The notes beneath the pieces were generated by a model. That model made no database searches and was not told the DNA's origin. It saw only the letters and a program-made list of their open reading frames with translations. Positions 23,909 through 33,522 of a stretch of DNA of 64,000 nt are shown one piece after another; positions within the stretch are counted from its first letter, which is position 1, and each line of letters begins with the position of its first letter. The position numbers and the translations under genes are program-made. The DNA is from Streptomyces lomondensis (lineage in GTDB: Bacteria; Actinomycetota; Actinomycetes; Streptomycetales; Streptomycetaceae): the NCBI RefSeq assembly GCF_014651035.1, contig NZ_BMWC01000004.1, forward strand, positions 496,001 to 560,000. Reading direction: 5' to 3'.

Positions 23909-24283
23909 TCAGCAGTTGCGTACGGGATCGGTCTCGCTGTAGATCGCTGTGTCCTTCATGTAACCGAGCTTCCCGTTGTCGGCCACGGTCAGCAGCCAGC
24001 GGGTCGGGTGCGGGCCGCCGACCCAGGCCTGGCCGTCCAGCTTGCAGTAGAACCAGCTGGGGTTGGAGTACATGTGTCCGACCACCTTGGTGGGGTCGGG
24101 GTAGATGTGGTTGTTGCCGATGTATCCGTACACCGGCGCGCCGGACACATTGCGGCACCAGGAGCGGATGCCGTCCCCGTCCGCCCAGCAGTTGTCGGCG
24201 GCGGAGGCGCTGGGCGCCATCGCGACGCCCAGGCCGGTCGCCAGAACCGTCGCCGCCAGGACCGAGCCGAGCTTCGTACGCAT
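23909..24283 (-). CDS. small secreted cysteine-containing protein (SH3-like)
   Basis: 124 aa; the ATG at 24283 follows GGGGAG and begins a clear Sec signal peptide (MRTKLGSVLAATVLATGLGV, cleavage after SASA near residue 29). The ~95-residue mature protein has four cysteines (NCWADG, SWCRN, WFYCKL and the terminal NC), enough for two disulfides, and many aromatic residues in short beta-like segments (APVYGYIGNN; KLGYMKDTAIYS). It resembles the small SH3-like secreted proteins common in Streptomyces. Function is unknown. It is a single-gene unit with its own terminator. Confidence 0.8.
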   Translation of the reverse strand: MRTKLGSVLAATVLATGLGVAMAPSASAADNCWADGDGIRSWCRNVSGAPVYGYIGNNHIYPDPTKVVGHMYSNPSWFYCKLDGQAWVGGPHPTRWLLTVADNGKLGYMKDTAIYSETDPVRNC

Positions 24284-24431
24284 GGAACTCCCCGTTGTCG
24301 TGGCCCGGATCGGGCCGTGGTCATGGCCGCCCTGTCGTGCGGCGGCCATGACGACAGACGGTGCGTGGCGGCGTCGCGGTTGCGGAGGGGGACGTTCGAT
24401 TCTCCGCAACCGCCGCCCGTCACCGCGGGGT

Positions 24432-26981
24432 TCAGCCCACGACCCGGCCCAGCTCGATCCGGTCGATGTTCGGCGCCCAGGCGCTCGCGTTGCCGAACGT
24501 CACCGTGTTGGTGCCCTGCTTCAGGTCGACCGGGACTCCGACGGTCCAGTAGTCGTCCCAGCTCCAGGTGTTCTTGAAGGTGACCTTCACCGGCGTGCCG
24601 GACCCGACCGTGATGTCCGCCGTACGGGACATGATGTCCGTGTTGTAGGCGTGGCCGTTGTCCCGGCGGTCGTTGTGCGCGTAGTGGACGACCAGCAGGT
24701 AGCGGCCGGAGCGGGGCGCGTCCACCGTGAACCCGGCGGTGCTGGAGGGGCTGTTGCCGAGCCAGCCGATGTACGAGCCGCCGGACGCGTGCGGGGAGTC
24801 GACGAGCCTGGCCCCGCCGGCGAGCGTGGCCTTGGCGCCTTCGTAGGAGAGGGTGCCGGCGGCCGAGCCGTCACCGGAGACGTCGAGGGAGCGGACGGCG
24901 GCGTGGGCCGACGTCATCGCGATCCGGTTGTTGCCCGCGACCAGGTAGAGCCGCAGCGGCCGGCCGGGCGCCGCCGTGACCGTCTCGCCGTGCAGCGCGA
25001 GCTTCACCGCCGCCGTGGAGCGGGGTGTCACCGTGTAGTAGCCGTCGCGCGGGGCGTAGACGTCGAACACCGCCTTGTCGCCCGAGCGCAGGACCAGGGC
25101 GCCCGTGCCCACCCCGGCCGACGACGAGTAGTCGTACGACGGCCGGCCGCTGATGTCCGCGAGCGTGGCCTCGTACGAGGCGGAGGCCGCGCCCGTACGG
25201 GCCGTCAGGTCGATCCGGTCGAGGGTCACCTCGGCGTCACCCTTGGACAGGACCAACTGGTGTGTTCCCGCCTTCAGTTGGACGGTGACGTCCCTCTTGG
25301 CGCGGTAGGTCCAGTTCTCCGTGGAGGGATAGGTGACGGTGACCGGTGCGGCGCCGTCGACCGACAGCTTCTGGGTGGCCGGGCCGCCGGACTGGTTGCC
25401 GTACAGGATCGCCAGGTCGTACGTGCCGTCCTTCGGCACCGTCACCGAGAAGGCGACCTTGCTGCCCGGCTGGTTGAGGGAGCCGACGTCCTTGGTGCCG
25501 GAGGCCGCGTAGCCGTTGGCGTTCTGCACGGTGCCCTGCGTGTAGACCTTGCCGTCGGTGATGGCCGCGTCCTCGGCCTCGTACGACGCCGACCACGGGA
25601 CGGAGGCGGTGGCCGGGGTGCCCGAGCCGCCGGGGGTGAGCACGATCCGGTACGCCGACATCTTGTGCATGCCGCGCAGCGGGACGGTCACCGAACCGTC
25701 GTCCGCCACCTTCACCTTGGTGCGCGCCAGGACCCGCGGCGCCGCGTGCTGCCCCTCGTAGCCGGACCAGGCGGCCTCGGCGACGGTCGCGGTCACCGTA
25801 CGGCCGAACACGGACCGGGGGACGTCACGCACGACCACGTCCGAGTCACCGGCGGAGCCGCCGAGCAGGACCTGCGCCTGGCGGCGGGAGGTGTCGAGGG
25901 AGGCGAGACCCTGGAGCGTGTCGATGCTGTTCGGCTGCGGCGGCGTCACCTTCACGGTGTCGCCCGTCATGCCGGCGTACCAGCGGAACAGCCACCAGCC
26001 GCCGTTGGGGATGTTGGACCGCACCACATGGCCGCTGAGGTTGCCGGCGGCGTCCCAGTAGGCCATGTTCGCGTACACCTTGTTGCGCTCGAACAGGGAC
26101 ACCCACTGCACGAGCTGCCCGGGCACGGACAGGTCGCGGCGGTTGGCGTACTCGTCGATGTTGATCTTCAGCGGGGCGATGCCCGCCTCGCGTTCCAGCT
26201 TGCGGTAGTCGTCGTAGTGGGCCTGGAAGTCGCGCAGGGAGCCGGAGCCGAGCTCATGCCAGGTCATCACCTGGGGCAGCACGTTCTCCCGCTTGGCGAA
26301 GGCGAGGAAGTCCTTCAGCAGGCGCGTGTGGTAGGCGGCCTCGTTGGGTCCTGCGATCCGCGCGTCCGGGTCGATCGCGCGGATGCGGTGGTAGACCGTC
26401 TTCCAATCCTTGAAGAACCGGTCGCGGTTCTTCTCGTACTGCGCCTGGTCGGCGACGTCGAGCTTGTACCAGATCTGGTCGGGCTCGTTGAACGGGATGT
26501 AGACGAAGCGCTCGCTGTTCGGGTCGGCCGATATCTCCTTGACGATCTTGTCGACCTTGGGGAGGTAGTCGTCGATGCCGAGGTCCTCGTACGGCCACTT
26601 GGCGTAGATGTCCTGCATCATCACGTTGATCTCGCCGCCGCCGTTACGGAAGAACGACTTCGAGACGGTGAGCGCGTCGCCGTTGGGGTGCTGGGCACCG
26701 CCCTCCGGCTTCTGCGAGATGCTGGTGATCTTCAGGGGTTCCATCGCGGCGTCGCTGGGGACCCCGTCGTCACTGAGCCCGTAGAGGGAGCCGTTGGCGC
26801 CGAGCATCACCGGGCCCTCGGAGGCGTTGAGGTCGACGGTGAGGCGCTGTGGATCTGCCGCGGCGGCGGGCCCGGCCGCGGGGAGGGTGGCTGCCATGAC
26901 GGCTGCTCCAAGTAGTGCTGTCATCAGGGCGGTTCTGGTACGGGACCTCGTACCGGCTCTCGTGCGGGTGGGGGTGATCAC
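24432..26981 (-). CDS. secreted clan GH-A-like glycoside hydrolase with CBM6/35-type modules
   Basis: 849 aa from a GTG after GGAGG. A basic leader and signal peptide end near PAAAADP (residue ~43). The catalytic part spans ~45-430: FVYIPFNEPDQIWY offers the acid/base glutamate after the fourth strand and INIDEYANRRDL a nucleophile, the layout of clan GH-A retaining enzymes. From ~470 to the end there are two or three beta-sandwich modules of CBM6/CBM35 type (SASYEAEDAAITDGKVYTQG; NIDRIELGRVV at the very end). It is the last gene of the ABC sugar operon. I could not place the family; the adjacent alpha-galactosidase hints at galactose-containing polymers. Confidence 0.75.
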   Translation of the reverse strand: MITPTRTRAGTRSRTRTALMTALLGAAVMAATLPAAGPAAAADPQRLTVDLNASEGPVMLGANGSLYGLSDDGVPSDAAMEPLKITSISQKPEGGAQHPNGDALTVSKSFFRNGGGEINVMMQDIYAKWPYEDLGIDDYLPKVDKIVKEISADPNSERFVYIPFNEPDQIWYKLDVADQAQYEKNRDRFFKDWKTVYHRIRAIDPDARIAGPNEAAYHTRLLKDFLAFAKRENVLPQVMTWHELGSGSLRDFQAHYDDYRKLEREAGIAPLKINIDEYANRRDLSVPGQLVQWVSLFERNKVYANMAYWDAAGNLSGHVVRSNIPNGGWWLFRWYAGMTGDTVKVTPPQPNSIDTLQGLASLDTSRRQAQVLLGGSAGDSDVVVRDVPRSVFGRTVTATVAEAAWSGYEGQHAAPRVLARTKVKVADDGSVTVPLRGMHKMSAYRIVLTPGGSGTPATASVPWSASYEAEDAAITDGKVYTQGTVQNANGYAASGTKDVGSLNQPGSKVAFSVTVPKDGTYDLAILYGNQSGGPATQKLSVDGAAPVTVTYPSTENWTYRAKRDVTVQLKAGTHQLVLSKGDAEVTLDRIDLTARTGAASASYEATLADISGRPSYDYSSSAGVGTGALVLRSGDKAVFDVYAPRDGYYTVTPRSTAAVKLALHGETVTAAPGRPLRLYLVAGNNRIAMTSAHAAVRSLDVSGDGSAAGTLSYEGAKATLAGGARLVDSPHASGGSYIGWLGNSPSSTAGFTVDAPRSGRYLLVVHYAHNDRRDNGHAYNTDIMSRTADITVGSGTPVKVTFKNTWSWDDYWTVGVPVDLKQGTNTVTFGNASAWAPNIDRIELGRVVG

Positions 26982-26997
26982 GCTGCTGGACCTCCAG

Positions 26998-27822
26998 TCA
27001 CTTCACGGCTCCACTGGTGATTCCGGACACGATCTTTCGCTGGCCGACGAGGAACACGGCGACCATCGGCAGGCTCATCACCACGACGTACGCGAAGACG
27101 AGATGCCAGTTGTTGAGGTAGAGCTGGGCGCTGGCGACCTGGTAGAGGTTGAGCGGCAGGGTCGCCCGGTCTCCGCCGCCGAGGACGAAGAACGCGTAGA
27201 AGACGTCGCTCCAGGCGTAGAGCATCACCATGATCGTCGCGGTGGCGATCACGGGCCGGAGCAGGGGCAGCACGATCCGCCAGAAGATCCGTGACGGCGA
27301 CGCCCCGTCCATCCGGGCCGCCTCCTCCAGCTCCGTGGGGATGGCGCGGATGAAGCCGGTCATGAAGAAGATCGACGTCGACAGGTACATGCCGGTGTAC
27401 ACGGCGATCATGCCGGGGCGGGTGCCCGCCAGCCCCAGCTGCCGCAGCTCCATCACGATGGTGATGACGGCGGGCGGCAGCAGCAGCCCGCTGATGCACA
27501 GCGCGTACGCCGCCGAGACCAGCTTCGATTTGCGGCGCGCGAACACCCAGGCGGCACCCGCGCCCAGGAGCAGCACCAGGACCACCGAAGGCACCACGAC
27601 CAGCAGCGAGTTGAGGAACCCGCGCAGCATCTCGCCCTGGCTGACGGCGTCCGCGTAGTTGGCGGACGGCTGCCAGTGCCGGGGCAGGTCCAGGTTCGGC
27701 TCGATCGCCTCCGCCTGCGGCTTGGCCGAGGTGACGGCGACCAGCCACAGCGGCACGCCGACGGCCAGACCGGCGAGCAGGACGACGAGGGACGGGCGGC
27801 CGTACCGCCACACCGCGGTCAC
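26998..27822 (-). CDS. carbohydrate ABC transporter permease (MalG type, CUT1)
   Basis: 274 aa from a GTG; AAGGGAG precedes it and the GTGA overlaps the stop of the upstream permease by 4 bp. Six membrane helices are visible, and the EAA loop that docks the ATPase reads ELEEAARMDGASPSRIFWRI followed by LPLLRP. The C-terminus KIVSGITSGAVK is typical of MalG-type subunits. With the adjacent permease and binding protein it forms the channel of a sugar importer; no ATPase gene is present. Confidence 0.92.
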   Translation of the reverse strand: MTAVWRYGRPSLVVLLAGLAVGVPLWLVAVTSAKPQAEAIEPNLDLPRHWQPSANYADAVSQGEMLRGFLNSLLVVVPSVVLVLLLGAGAAWVFARRKSKLVSAAYALCISGLLLPPAVITIVMELRQLGLAGTRPGMIAVYTGMYLSTSIFFMTGFIRAIPTELEEAARMDGASPSRIFWRIVLPLLRPVIATATIMVMLYAWSDVFYAFFVLGGGDRATLPLNLYQVASAQLYLNNWHLVFAYVVVMSLPMVAVFLVGQRKIVSGITSGAVK

Positions 27823-28745
27823 AGCAGTTGCTCCCTTCGCCGGAGCCCCACGACCAGCGGGATCGCCACCGCGACCACGACCAGGAAGAGGACGAGGCTC
27901 ATCGCGGAGGCCTGCGCGTACAGGCCCTGCCCGAAGATCCGGAACATGTAGATGTTGAAGACCTCGGTGGAGGCCGCGGGGCCGCCGCCCGTCGTGGCCT
28001 GCACGATGTCGAAGGTGTTCATCGAACCGATCAGCGCGGTGGTGACGTTGAAGGTGACGGCCGGGGCGAGCATCGGCCAGCGCACCGACCAGAAGGTCCG
28101 CCAGGGCCCCGCGCCGTCGCACTTCGCGGCCTCCAGCATCTCGCCGGGGATGCCCTTGAGCCCGGCCAGATAGATCAGCATCGACAGGCCCATCCACTTC
28201 CAGCCGTGGATGAGCGTGACGATCACCAGCGTCCAGGTCGTCGAGCCCAGCCACGGTATGTCCGTGCCGAGGACGGAGTTGAGTGCCCCGTCCTGGTCGA
28301 GCAGCGCCTGGAAGACATAGCCGGTGGCCAGGGCCGAGATCAGCACCGGCAGGAAGAAGACGGCCCGGAAGAACCGGTTGAAGCGGCTGTCGTCCTCCAG
28401 CAGCAGCGCCAGCACGAGCCCGAAGCCGTTCTGGAACAGCGCCGCCAGCAGCGCGTACACCAGGGTCGTACGGATGGCCCGCAGCAGCGAACCGTCGTCG
28501 GCGATGGTCCTGAAGTTGTCCAGGCCCGTGAAGGCGATGTCCGCGTGGTACGAGGACCAGTTGGTGAACGGGTAATAGAAGTTCAGCAGGTTGGGCACCA
28601 GGAAGAAGCCCGCGAAGACGACGATCGCGGGGAGCGCGAACCACCAGGGGTGGTGCACGGCGGCGCGCGGCAGCCGTCCCACGCCCTTGGGTGCGCCGTG
28701 GGCGGCCGACTGCTGCTTGCGGGTACGTACGACCGTGTCCGCCAT
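27819..28745 (-). CDS. carbohydrate ABC transporter permease (MalF type, CUT1)
   Basis: 308 aa. A cytoplasmic tail precedes six membrane helices starting at WFALPAIVVFAGFFLVPNLL. The EAA loop is EMLEAAKCDGAGPWRTFWSV before RWPMLAP. The start lies 2 bp after the stop of the solute-binding protein gene, and its end overlaps the next permease by 4 bp, so all are one transcript. Partner of the MalG-type subunit in sugar import across the cytoplasmic membrane. Confidence 0.92.
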   Translation of the reverse strand: MADTVVRTRKQQSAAHGAPKGVGRLPRAAVHHPWWFALPAIVVFAGFFLVPNLLNFYYPFTNWSSYHADIAFTGLDNFRTIADDGSLLRAIRTTLVYALLAALFQNGFGLVLALLLEDDSRFNRFFRAVFFLPVLISALATGYVFQALLDQDGALNSVLGTDIPWLGSTTWTLVIVTLIHGWKWMGLSMLIYLAGLKGIPGEMLEAAKCDGAGPWRTFWSVRWPMLAPAVTFNVTTALIGSMNTFDIVQATTGGGPAASTEVFNIYMFRIFGQGLYAQASAMSLVLFLVVVAVAIPLVVGLRRREQLL

Positions 28746-28747
28746 GA

Positions 28748-30073
28748 TCAGAACCCGGGCGCGCCCTGGGCCTTGGCCACCTGGGCGAACTGGTCCTGGA
28801 TCGCCTGCGCGACCTGCTGCGGGCTCTTCTTGCCGAAGATCATGTCGGCCAGGTAGAGGTGCGTGTCCGGGGCGACGATCGCCTTGGCCTGGAAGACGCC
28901 GATGGCCTTGGGCAGGGCCGCGACCTGGGCCTTGGACGTCTCGGGCAGGCCGTCGGGCGTGGGCACGGACGGCTGCACGGACGGGATCTTCATCGTCTTG
29001 ATGTAGTCCGGGTAGTCCGGGCCGAGCCAGAAGGCGAGGAACTGCCGGGCCGCGTTCTGCCGCTTGTCGTCACCGGTCTTGAAAGCGACGACACCGTTGG
29101 TCTGGTCGGGGGAGTACAGGCCCGTGGCCGAGGAGTTGGCGACCGGGAACCAGCCGATCTTCTTGTCGATCTCGGCGGTGGAGTACTTGGCCTGCAACTG
29201 GCTCTGGAAGGACGTGACGTTGAGGACCATGCCGACGTCGCCCTTCCACAGCGCGTCGGCCTGCCCGGTGAACGTGCCCGTCCGGTAGTTCTTCTGGGCG
29301 AGCCCGGCGTCGAGCAGCTTCTCCTTGTACTTCTTGACGGCGCCGACCACGACCGGGTCGGTCCACTTCTTCTTGCCGGCGTTCAGGTCGGCCCACCACT
29401 GCTGGTCGAGGTCGGTGAGCTGGACCTGCATCTGCCACTGGAGGGGCCACTTGTCGCCGCCGGCCTCGTAGAAGGCGGCCGCGTCGGTCTTGTCGACGAC
29501 CTTGTGGCCGAGGGCGAGGAGTTCGTCGTAGGACTTGGGGAAGTCCTTCTCGCTCAGCCCGGCCTGCCGGAAGACGTCCTTGTTGTAGTAGACGCCGAGC
29601 ATGGCGGGGCTGGTGACGATCGCCGCGTACCGCTTGCCGTCGATGACGCCGAGGGACTTCTCGGTGTCGCCGAGCTTGGAGACCCACGGCTCGCCGTCGA
29701 GGGTGAGCAGGTTCTGCTTCGGCTGGACGAACGGCAGCGTGGAGATGGACGGCTGCCAGAACATCAGGTCGGGGCGGTCGCCGGAGGCCAGCTTCGTCGG
29801 CACGTTCTGCTCGTAGAGGTCCGGGATGGCCTGGGTGTCGACCGTGGCGCCGGTGGCCTTCTCGAAGGCGTCGATGACCTGCTTCGGCGCGTTGACCGTG
29901 TTCTGCGCGGTCCACATGGTCAGCTTCACGCCGTCGAGGCGGGCGGTCGGGTTCACCGCCGTCCGCTGGGCGTCGTCCGAACCGGACTCCCCGGCGGTCG
30001 GGTCACTGCACGCGGTGGCGGCCAGGCCGGCGGCGCATATCAGCGCCAGGGCGGGGAGCGCTCTTCTCTTCAT
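28748..30073 (-). CDS. sugar ABC transporter solute-binding lipoprotein
   Basis: 441 aa. The signal peptide ends in the lipobox ATAC with lipidated cysteine at residue 22 (LICAAGLAATACSDPTAG). The mature part is a CUT1 binding protein: VKLTMWTAQNTVNAPKQVID at the first strand-helix, SGDRPDLMFWQ, and GVYYNKDVFRQAGL in the hinge region. It would capture oligosaccharides outside the membrane and deliver them to the two permeases encoded directly downstream. It follows the LacI gene by 72 bp and is probably co-regulated with it. Confidence 0.93.
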   Translation of the reverse strand: MKRRALPALALICAAGLAATACSDPTAGESGSDDAQRTAVNPTARLDGVKLTMWTAQNTVNAPKQVIDAFEKATGATVDTQAIPDLYEQNVPTKLASGDRPDLMFWQPSISTLPFVQPKQNLLTLDGEPWVSKLGDTEKSLGVIDGKRYAAIVTSPAMLGVYYNKDVFRQAGLSEKDFPKSYDELLALGHKVVDKTDAAAFYEAGGDKWPLQWQMQVQLTDLDQQWWADLNAGKKKWTDPVVVGAVKKYKEKLLDAGLAQKNYRTGTFTGQADALWKGDVGMVLNVTSFQSQLQAKYSTAEIDKKIGWFPVANSSATGLYSPDQTNGVVAFKTGDDKRQNAARQFLAFWLGPDYPDYIKTMKIPSVQPSVPTPDGLPETSKAQVAALPKAIGVFQAKAIVAPDTHLYLADMIFGKKSPQQVAQAIQDQFAQVAKAQGAPGF

Positions 30074-30145
30074 GACGTGCCTTTCCGGAGCAGGCGGTTC
30101 GGATCAGAAAGCGGGACGCACAACTGCTGGGCTGGCAAAAGCTGT

Positions 30146-31183
30146 TCAGTGACCGGCGGGCGGCGGGCCCGAGCTCTCCCGCACCACCAGTTCCGGAACG
30201 GACACCGGATGCGGGGCGACCGGCGCGGACTCCTCCAGCGCCCGGTGCAGCAGGCCGAACGCGGCCCGCCCGAGGCCGGTGAAGTCCAGGCGTACGGTCG
30301 TCAGGGACGGGGTGAGGAAGGCGGAGTGCGGGGCGTCGTCGAAACCGGCCACGCTCACCTCGCCCGGCACCGGGCGGCCGGCCTCGTGCAGGGCGCGGAG
30401 CACACCGAGCGCGAGGTCGTCGTTGCCGCACAGGATCGCGGTGACGGACGGGTCCCGCGCGAGCTTCAGCCCGGCCGCGTGACCGCCCGCCGGGCCCCAA
30501 CTGCCCTGCACCGGGCGGGGTTCCGGGGCACCGGCCTCCTTGAGCGCCTGCCGCCAGCCGCTGGTGCGGGCGCTGGTGCGGCGCGTGCTGGACGGGATGG
30601 CGACGTAGTGCACGGTCTCGTGGCCCAGGGCGAGCAGATGGCGGGTCGCCTGGTAGGCGGCCTCACGGTCGTCGGCCCACACCCAGGGGCTCTCCCCGGC
30701 CGGCGGGCTCGCCGGGGTCTCGACCACGCCGACGACCGGCAGCCCGGCGGGCACGGCTCCCAGCGCCCGTACACCGGCCGGATCGTATGCGATCACGATC
30801 AGTCCGCCGCCCGCGTCCGCCGCGCGCTGCACCTCGGCGGCGACCGCCGCGTCGTCGGCGGACTCCAGGACCCCGATCCCGACCGCGTACGACGCGGCCC
30901 GGGCGGCCTCCTCGATGCCCTGGAGGATCGAGGCGTAGCCGTAGTGGGTGGTGTTCGCGGTGAGCACGGTCACGGCCCGGCTGCGGCCGCTGGCCAGGGC
31001 GAGGGCGGTCGCGTTGCGGCGGAAGCCCAGTTCGTCGATGGCGGCGAGCACCCGCTCCCGGGTGGACGGCCGGACGCTGGGATGGCCGTTGATCACCCGC
31101 GAGACCGTCTGGTACGAGACGCCCGCGGCGGTCGCGACGTCCCGGATGCTCGCCGGGCGCCTTGTGTGACCGGTCACATTCAT
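30146..31183 (-). CDS. LacI family repressor of the alpha-galactoside locus
   Basis: 345 aa, ATG at 31183. The HTH is at residues ~12-32 (SIRDVATAAGVSYQTVSRVI) with hinge motif ELGFRRNATALALASGRS, and the sensor domain ends GFDDAPHSAFLTPSLTTVRL. It is the first gene of the minus-strand operon and divergent from the GH36 gene. Two identical palindromes TGTGACCGGTCACA flank and overlap its start, one lying inside codons 2-7, so it should repress itself, the ABC operon and the alpha-galactosidase together. The inducer is probably a galactoside. Confidence 0.92.
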   Translation of the reverse strand: MNVTGHTRRPASIRDVATAAGVSYQTVSRVINGHPSVRPSTRERVLAAIDELGFRRNATALALASGRSRAVTVLTANTTHYGYASILQGIEEAARAASYAVGIGVLESADDAAVAAEVQRAADAGGGLIVIAYDPAGVRALGAVPAGLPVVGVVETPASPPAGESPWVWADDREAAYQATRHLLALGHETVHYVAIPSSTRRTSARTSGWRQALKEAGAPEPRPVQGSWGPAGGHAAGLKLARDPSVTAILCGNDDLALGVLRALHEAGRPVPGEVSVAGFDDAPHSAFLTPSLTTVRLDFTGLGRAAFGLLHRALEESAPVAPHPVSVPELVVRESSGPPPAGH

Positions 31184-31205
31184 GCGAGGATTGTGACCGG
31201 TCACA
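31165..31205. promoter_or_regulatory. paired LacI operators, TGTGACCGGTCACA twice
   Basis: Two perfect 14-bp palindromes with identical sequence at 31165-31178 and 31192-31205, 27 bp centre to centre (about 2.6 helical turns). The first lies within the 5' codons of the LacI gene, the second just upstream of its start. Both are within the 105-bp divergent region serving the GH36 gene at 31289. The arrangement suits cooperative binding by a LacI dimer pair. Confidence 0.85.
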
Positions 31206-31288
31206 CTTGGGTCGTCAAGAGACCGTAACGAGGGATTCACGCGGACCGCCGCTCCCGGGAACGGGGCGGGGCCAGGAGGGGGAGCACC

Positions 31289-33421
31289 TTGACCGGCACG
31301 GCGGATGCGGCGCGCAGGGACTCCGACCAGCGGCAGGACGAGTTCACTTGGGGGCACGAGGCGCTCGGCGCCCGGTTCGCCGTGGCGGCCGACGGAACCC
31401 TGCGGTTGCTCCAACTGGCCCGCCCCGGCGACGAGTGCCCCGCCGACCCGCCGGCCGCTCTCCCGCTCGTGGAACTCACCGCCCTCGGCCACGGCAGCGG
31501 CTGGTCCGGCCCCCGCTTCACCGGCACGGCCTTCGGCGCACGGCTCGGCTACCGGGCCCACCGCGCGGGCAGCCGCGACGGATGGGAGTGGCTGACCGTC
31601 GAACTCCACGACCCGGACACGGGGTTGACGGCGTTCGCGGAACTCACCTCACCGACCGGACTGCCCGTCCTCCGCTCCCGCGTCCGGCTGCGCAACGAGG
31701 GCGACGAGCCCCTGGTCGTCCAGTCCGTCAGCAGCCTGCTGCTCGGCGGCCTGCCCGCCCCGGACGCCCTCGACGTGCACCGGGCCCGCAACGACTGGCT
31801 CGCCGAGTGCCGTTGGTACGCCGAGCCGCTGCGCGCCTCCGTCGCCGACATCAACACCGACGTCCACGAGCACGACAGCCGGGCCGCCCTCGTCCTCACC
31901 GGGCGCGGCAGCTGGCCCACCGACGGCCATCTCGCCATGGGCGCCCTGACCGAGCGGGACGGCGGCCGGGCCTGGGTGTGGCAGGTGGAGTCCCCGGCCG
32001 GCTGGCGCTGGGACCTCGGCGAACGCGCCCACGGCAGCTACCTGGCGCTGAACGGGCCGACGGACGCGGAACACCAGTGGCGGGTCCGGCTCGCCCCGGG
32101 CGAGGAGTTCACCACCGTGCCCGGCGCCCTGGCCCTCGGCCCGGACCTCGACGCCGCGCTGGGCGCCCTGACCTCCTACCGCCGCGCCGTCCGCCGCCCG
32201 CACCCGGACCACACCGCCCTGCCCGTCGTCTTCAACGACTACATGAACACGCTGATGGGCGACCCGACGACGGCCAAGCTGCTGCCGCTGATCGACGCCG
32301 CCGCCGACGCCGGAGCCGAGTACTTCTGCATCGACTCGGGCTGGTACGACGACGACACCCGGGGCTGGTGGGACAGCGTCGGCGCCTGGCAGCCCTCGCC
32401 GCGCCGTTTCCCCGACGGCGGCATCCAGGCGGTCCTGGACCGGATCCGGGAGCGTGGGATGGTGCCCGGGCTGTGGCTGGAGCCCGAGGTCGTCGGGGTG
32501 CGCAGCCCGGTCGCCGCCGAGCTGCCGCCCGGGGCGTTCTTCCAGCGCGACGGCGTGCGCCTGGCCGAGCAGGGCCGCCACCAGCTCGACCTGCGGCACC
32601 CGGCCGCCCGCGCCCACCTCGACAAGACGGTCGACCGGATCGTCGGCGACTGGGGCGTGGGCTACCTCAAGCTGGACTACAACATCGTCGTCGACCCCGG
32701 CACCCAGGCCCCCGGCGACCTCGCACCCGGAGCCGGGCTGCTCGGCCACGCCCACGCCTACCTCGACTGGCTCTCCGGCGTCCTGGACCGCCACCCCGGG
32801 CTGGTCGTCGAGAACTGCGCCTCGGGCGGCATGCGCATGGACGGCGCCACCCTGGCCGTCGCCCAGCTCCAGTCCACCAGCGACCAGCAGGACCCGCTGC
32901 GCTACCCGCCCATCGCCGCCGCCGCGCCGACCGCGGTCCCGCCCGAGCAGGGCGCCGTCTGGGCCTACCCGCAGCCCGAGTACGACGACGGCCTGATCGC
33001 GTGGACCCTGGGCGGGGCCCTGCTCGGCCGTATCCACCTCTCGGGCCACCTCGACCGCATGGCGGACCACCAACTGGCCCTCGTCCGGGACGCGGTGGAG
33101 GTCTACAAGTCGATCCGCGGGGACCTCGCGCGGGCCCTGCCGTTCTGGCCGCTCGGCCTGCCCGGCTGGACGGACGAGTGGCTGGCCCTGGGCCTGCGGG
33201 TCCCCGGTGACCGTACGGCGTACCTGTCGGTGTGGCGGCGCGGCGGGCCGTCCGAACTGCGGCTGCCGGTCCGGCATCTGGCGGGCAGGGCCGTCCGCGC
33301 GGACGGCCTGCATCCCACCGCTCCGGGAGCCGGCCGGGCCGCCTGGGACGGGGACGGGCTGACGGTGAGCGTGCCGCGGACGCCCGGTGCGCTGCTGATC
33401 CGGCTCACGGCGCAGGGGTAG
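31289..33421 (+). CDS. alpha-galactosidase, GH36
   Basis: 710 aa from a TTG with a strong AGGAGGGGG site. An N-terminal beta-supersandwich (to ~residue 300) precedes the TIM barrel: NDYMNTLMGDPTTAKLLPLI, CIDSGWYDDD and LWLEPEVVG are GH36 landmarks. The nucleophile is D463 in YLKLDYN and the acid/base D532 in TSDQQDP. The C-terminal beta-domain ends normally. There is no signal peptide, so it hydrolyses imported alpha-galactosides (melibiose, raffinose or galactomannan fragments) in the cytoplasm. It is divergent from, and shares operators with, the LacI-ABC operon. Confidence 0.95.
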   Translation: MTGTADAARRDSDQRQDEFTWGHEALGARFAVAADGTLRLLQLARPGDECPADPPAALPLVELTALGHGSGWSGPRFTGTAFGARLGYRAHRAGSRDGWEWLTVELHDPDTGLTAFAELTSPTGLPVLRSRVRLRNEGDEPLVVQSVSSLLLGGLPAPDALDVHRARNDWLAECRWYAEPLRASVADINTDVHEHDSRAALVLTGRGSWPTDGHLAMGALTERDGGRAWVWQVESPAGWRWDLGERAHGSYLALNGPTDAEHQWRVRLAPGEEFTTVPGALALGPDLDAALGALTSYRRAVRRPHPDHTALPVVFNDYMNTLMGDPTTAKLLPLIDAAADAGAEYFCIDSGWYDDDTRGWWDSVGAWQPSPRRFPDGGIQAVLDRIRERGMVPGLWLEPEVVGVRSPVAAELPPGAFFQRDGVRLAEQGRHQLDLRHPAARAHLDKTVDRIVGDWGVGYLKLDYNIVVDPGTQAPGDLAPGAGLLGHAHAYLDWLSGVLDRHPGLVVENCASGGMRMDGATLAVAQLQSTSDQQDPLRYPPIAAAAPTAVPPEQGAVWAYPQPEYDDGLIAWTLGGALLGRIHLSGHLDRMADHQLALVRDAVEVYKSIRGDLARALPFWPLGLPGWTDEWLALGLRVPGDRTAYLSVWRRGGPSELRLPVRHLAGRAVRADGLHPTAPGAGRAAWDGDGLTVSVPRTPGALLIRLTAQG

Positions 33422-33522
33422 GCCGGGCGCCGCGGAAGGGCGGTCCGCCGGGCCCTGCCGCCGGATCGCCCGTAGATTGGTGGTACAGGGCGGTCGGGCT
33501 CGCCGACCGAAGAGAGCGCGCC

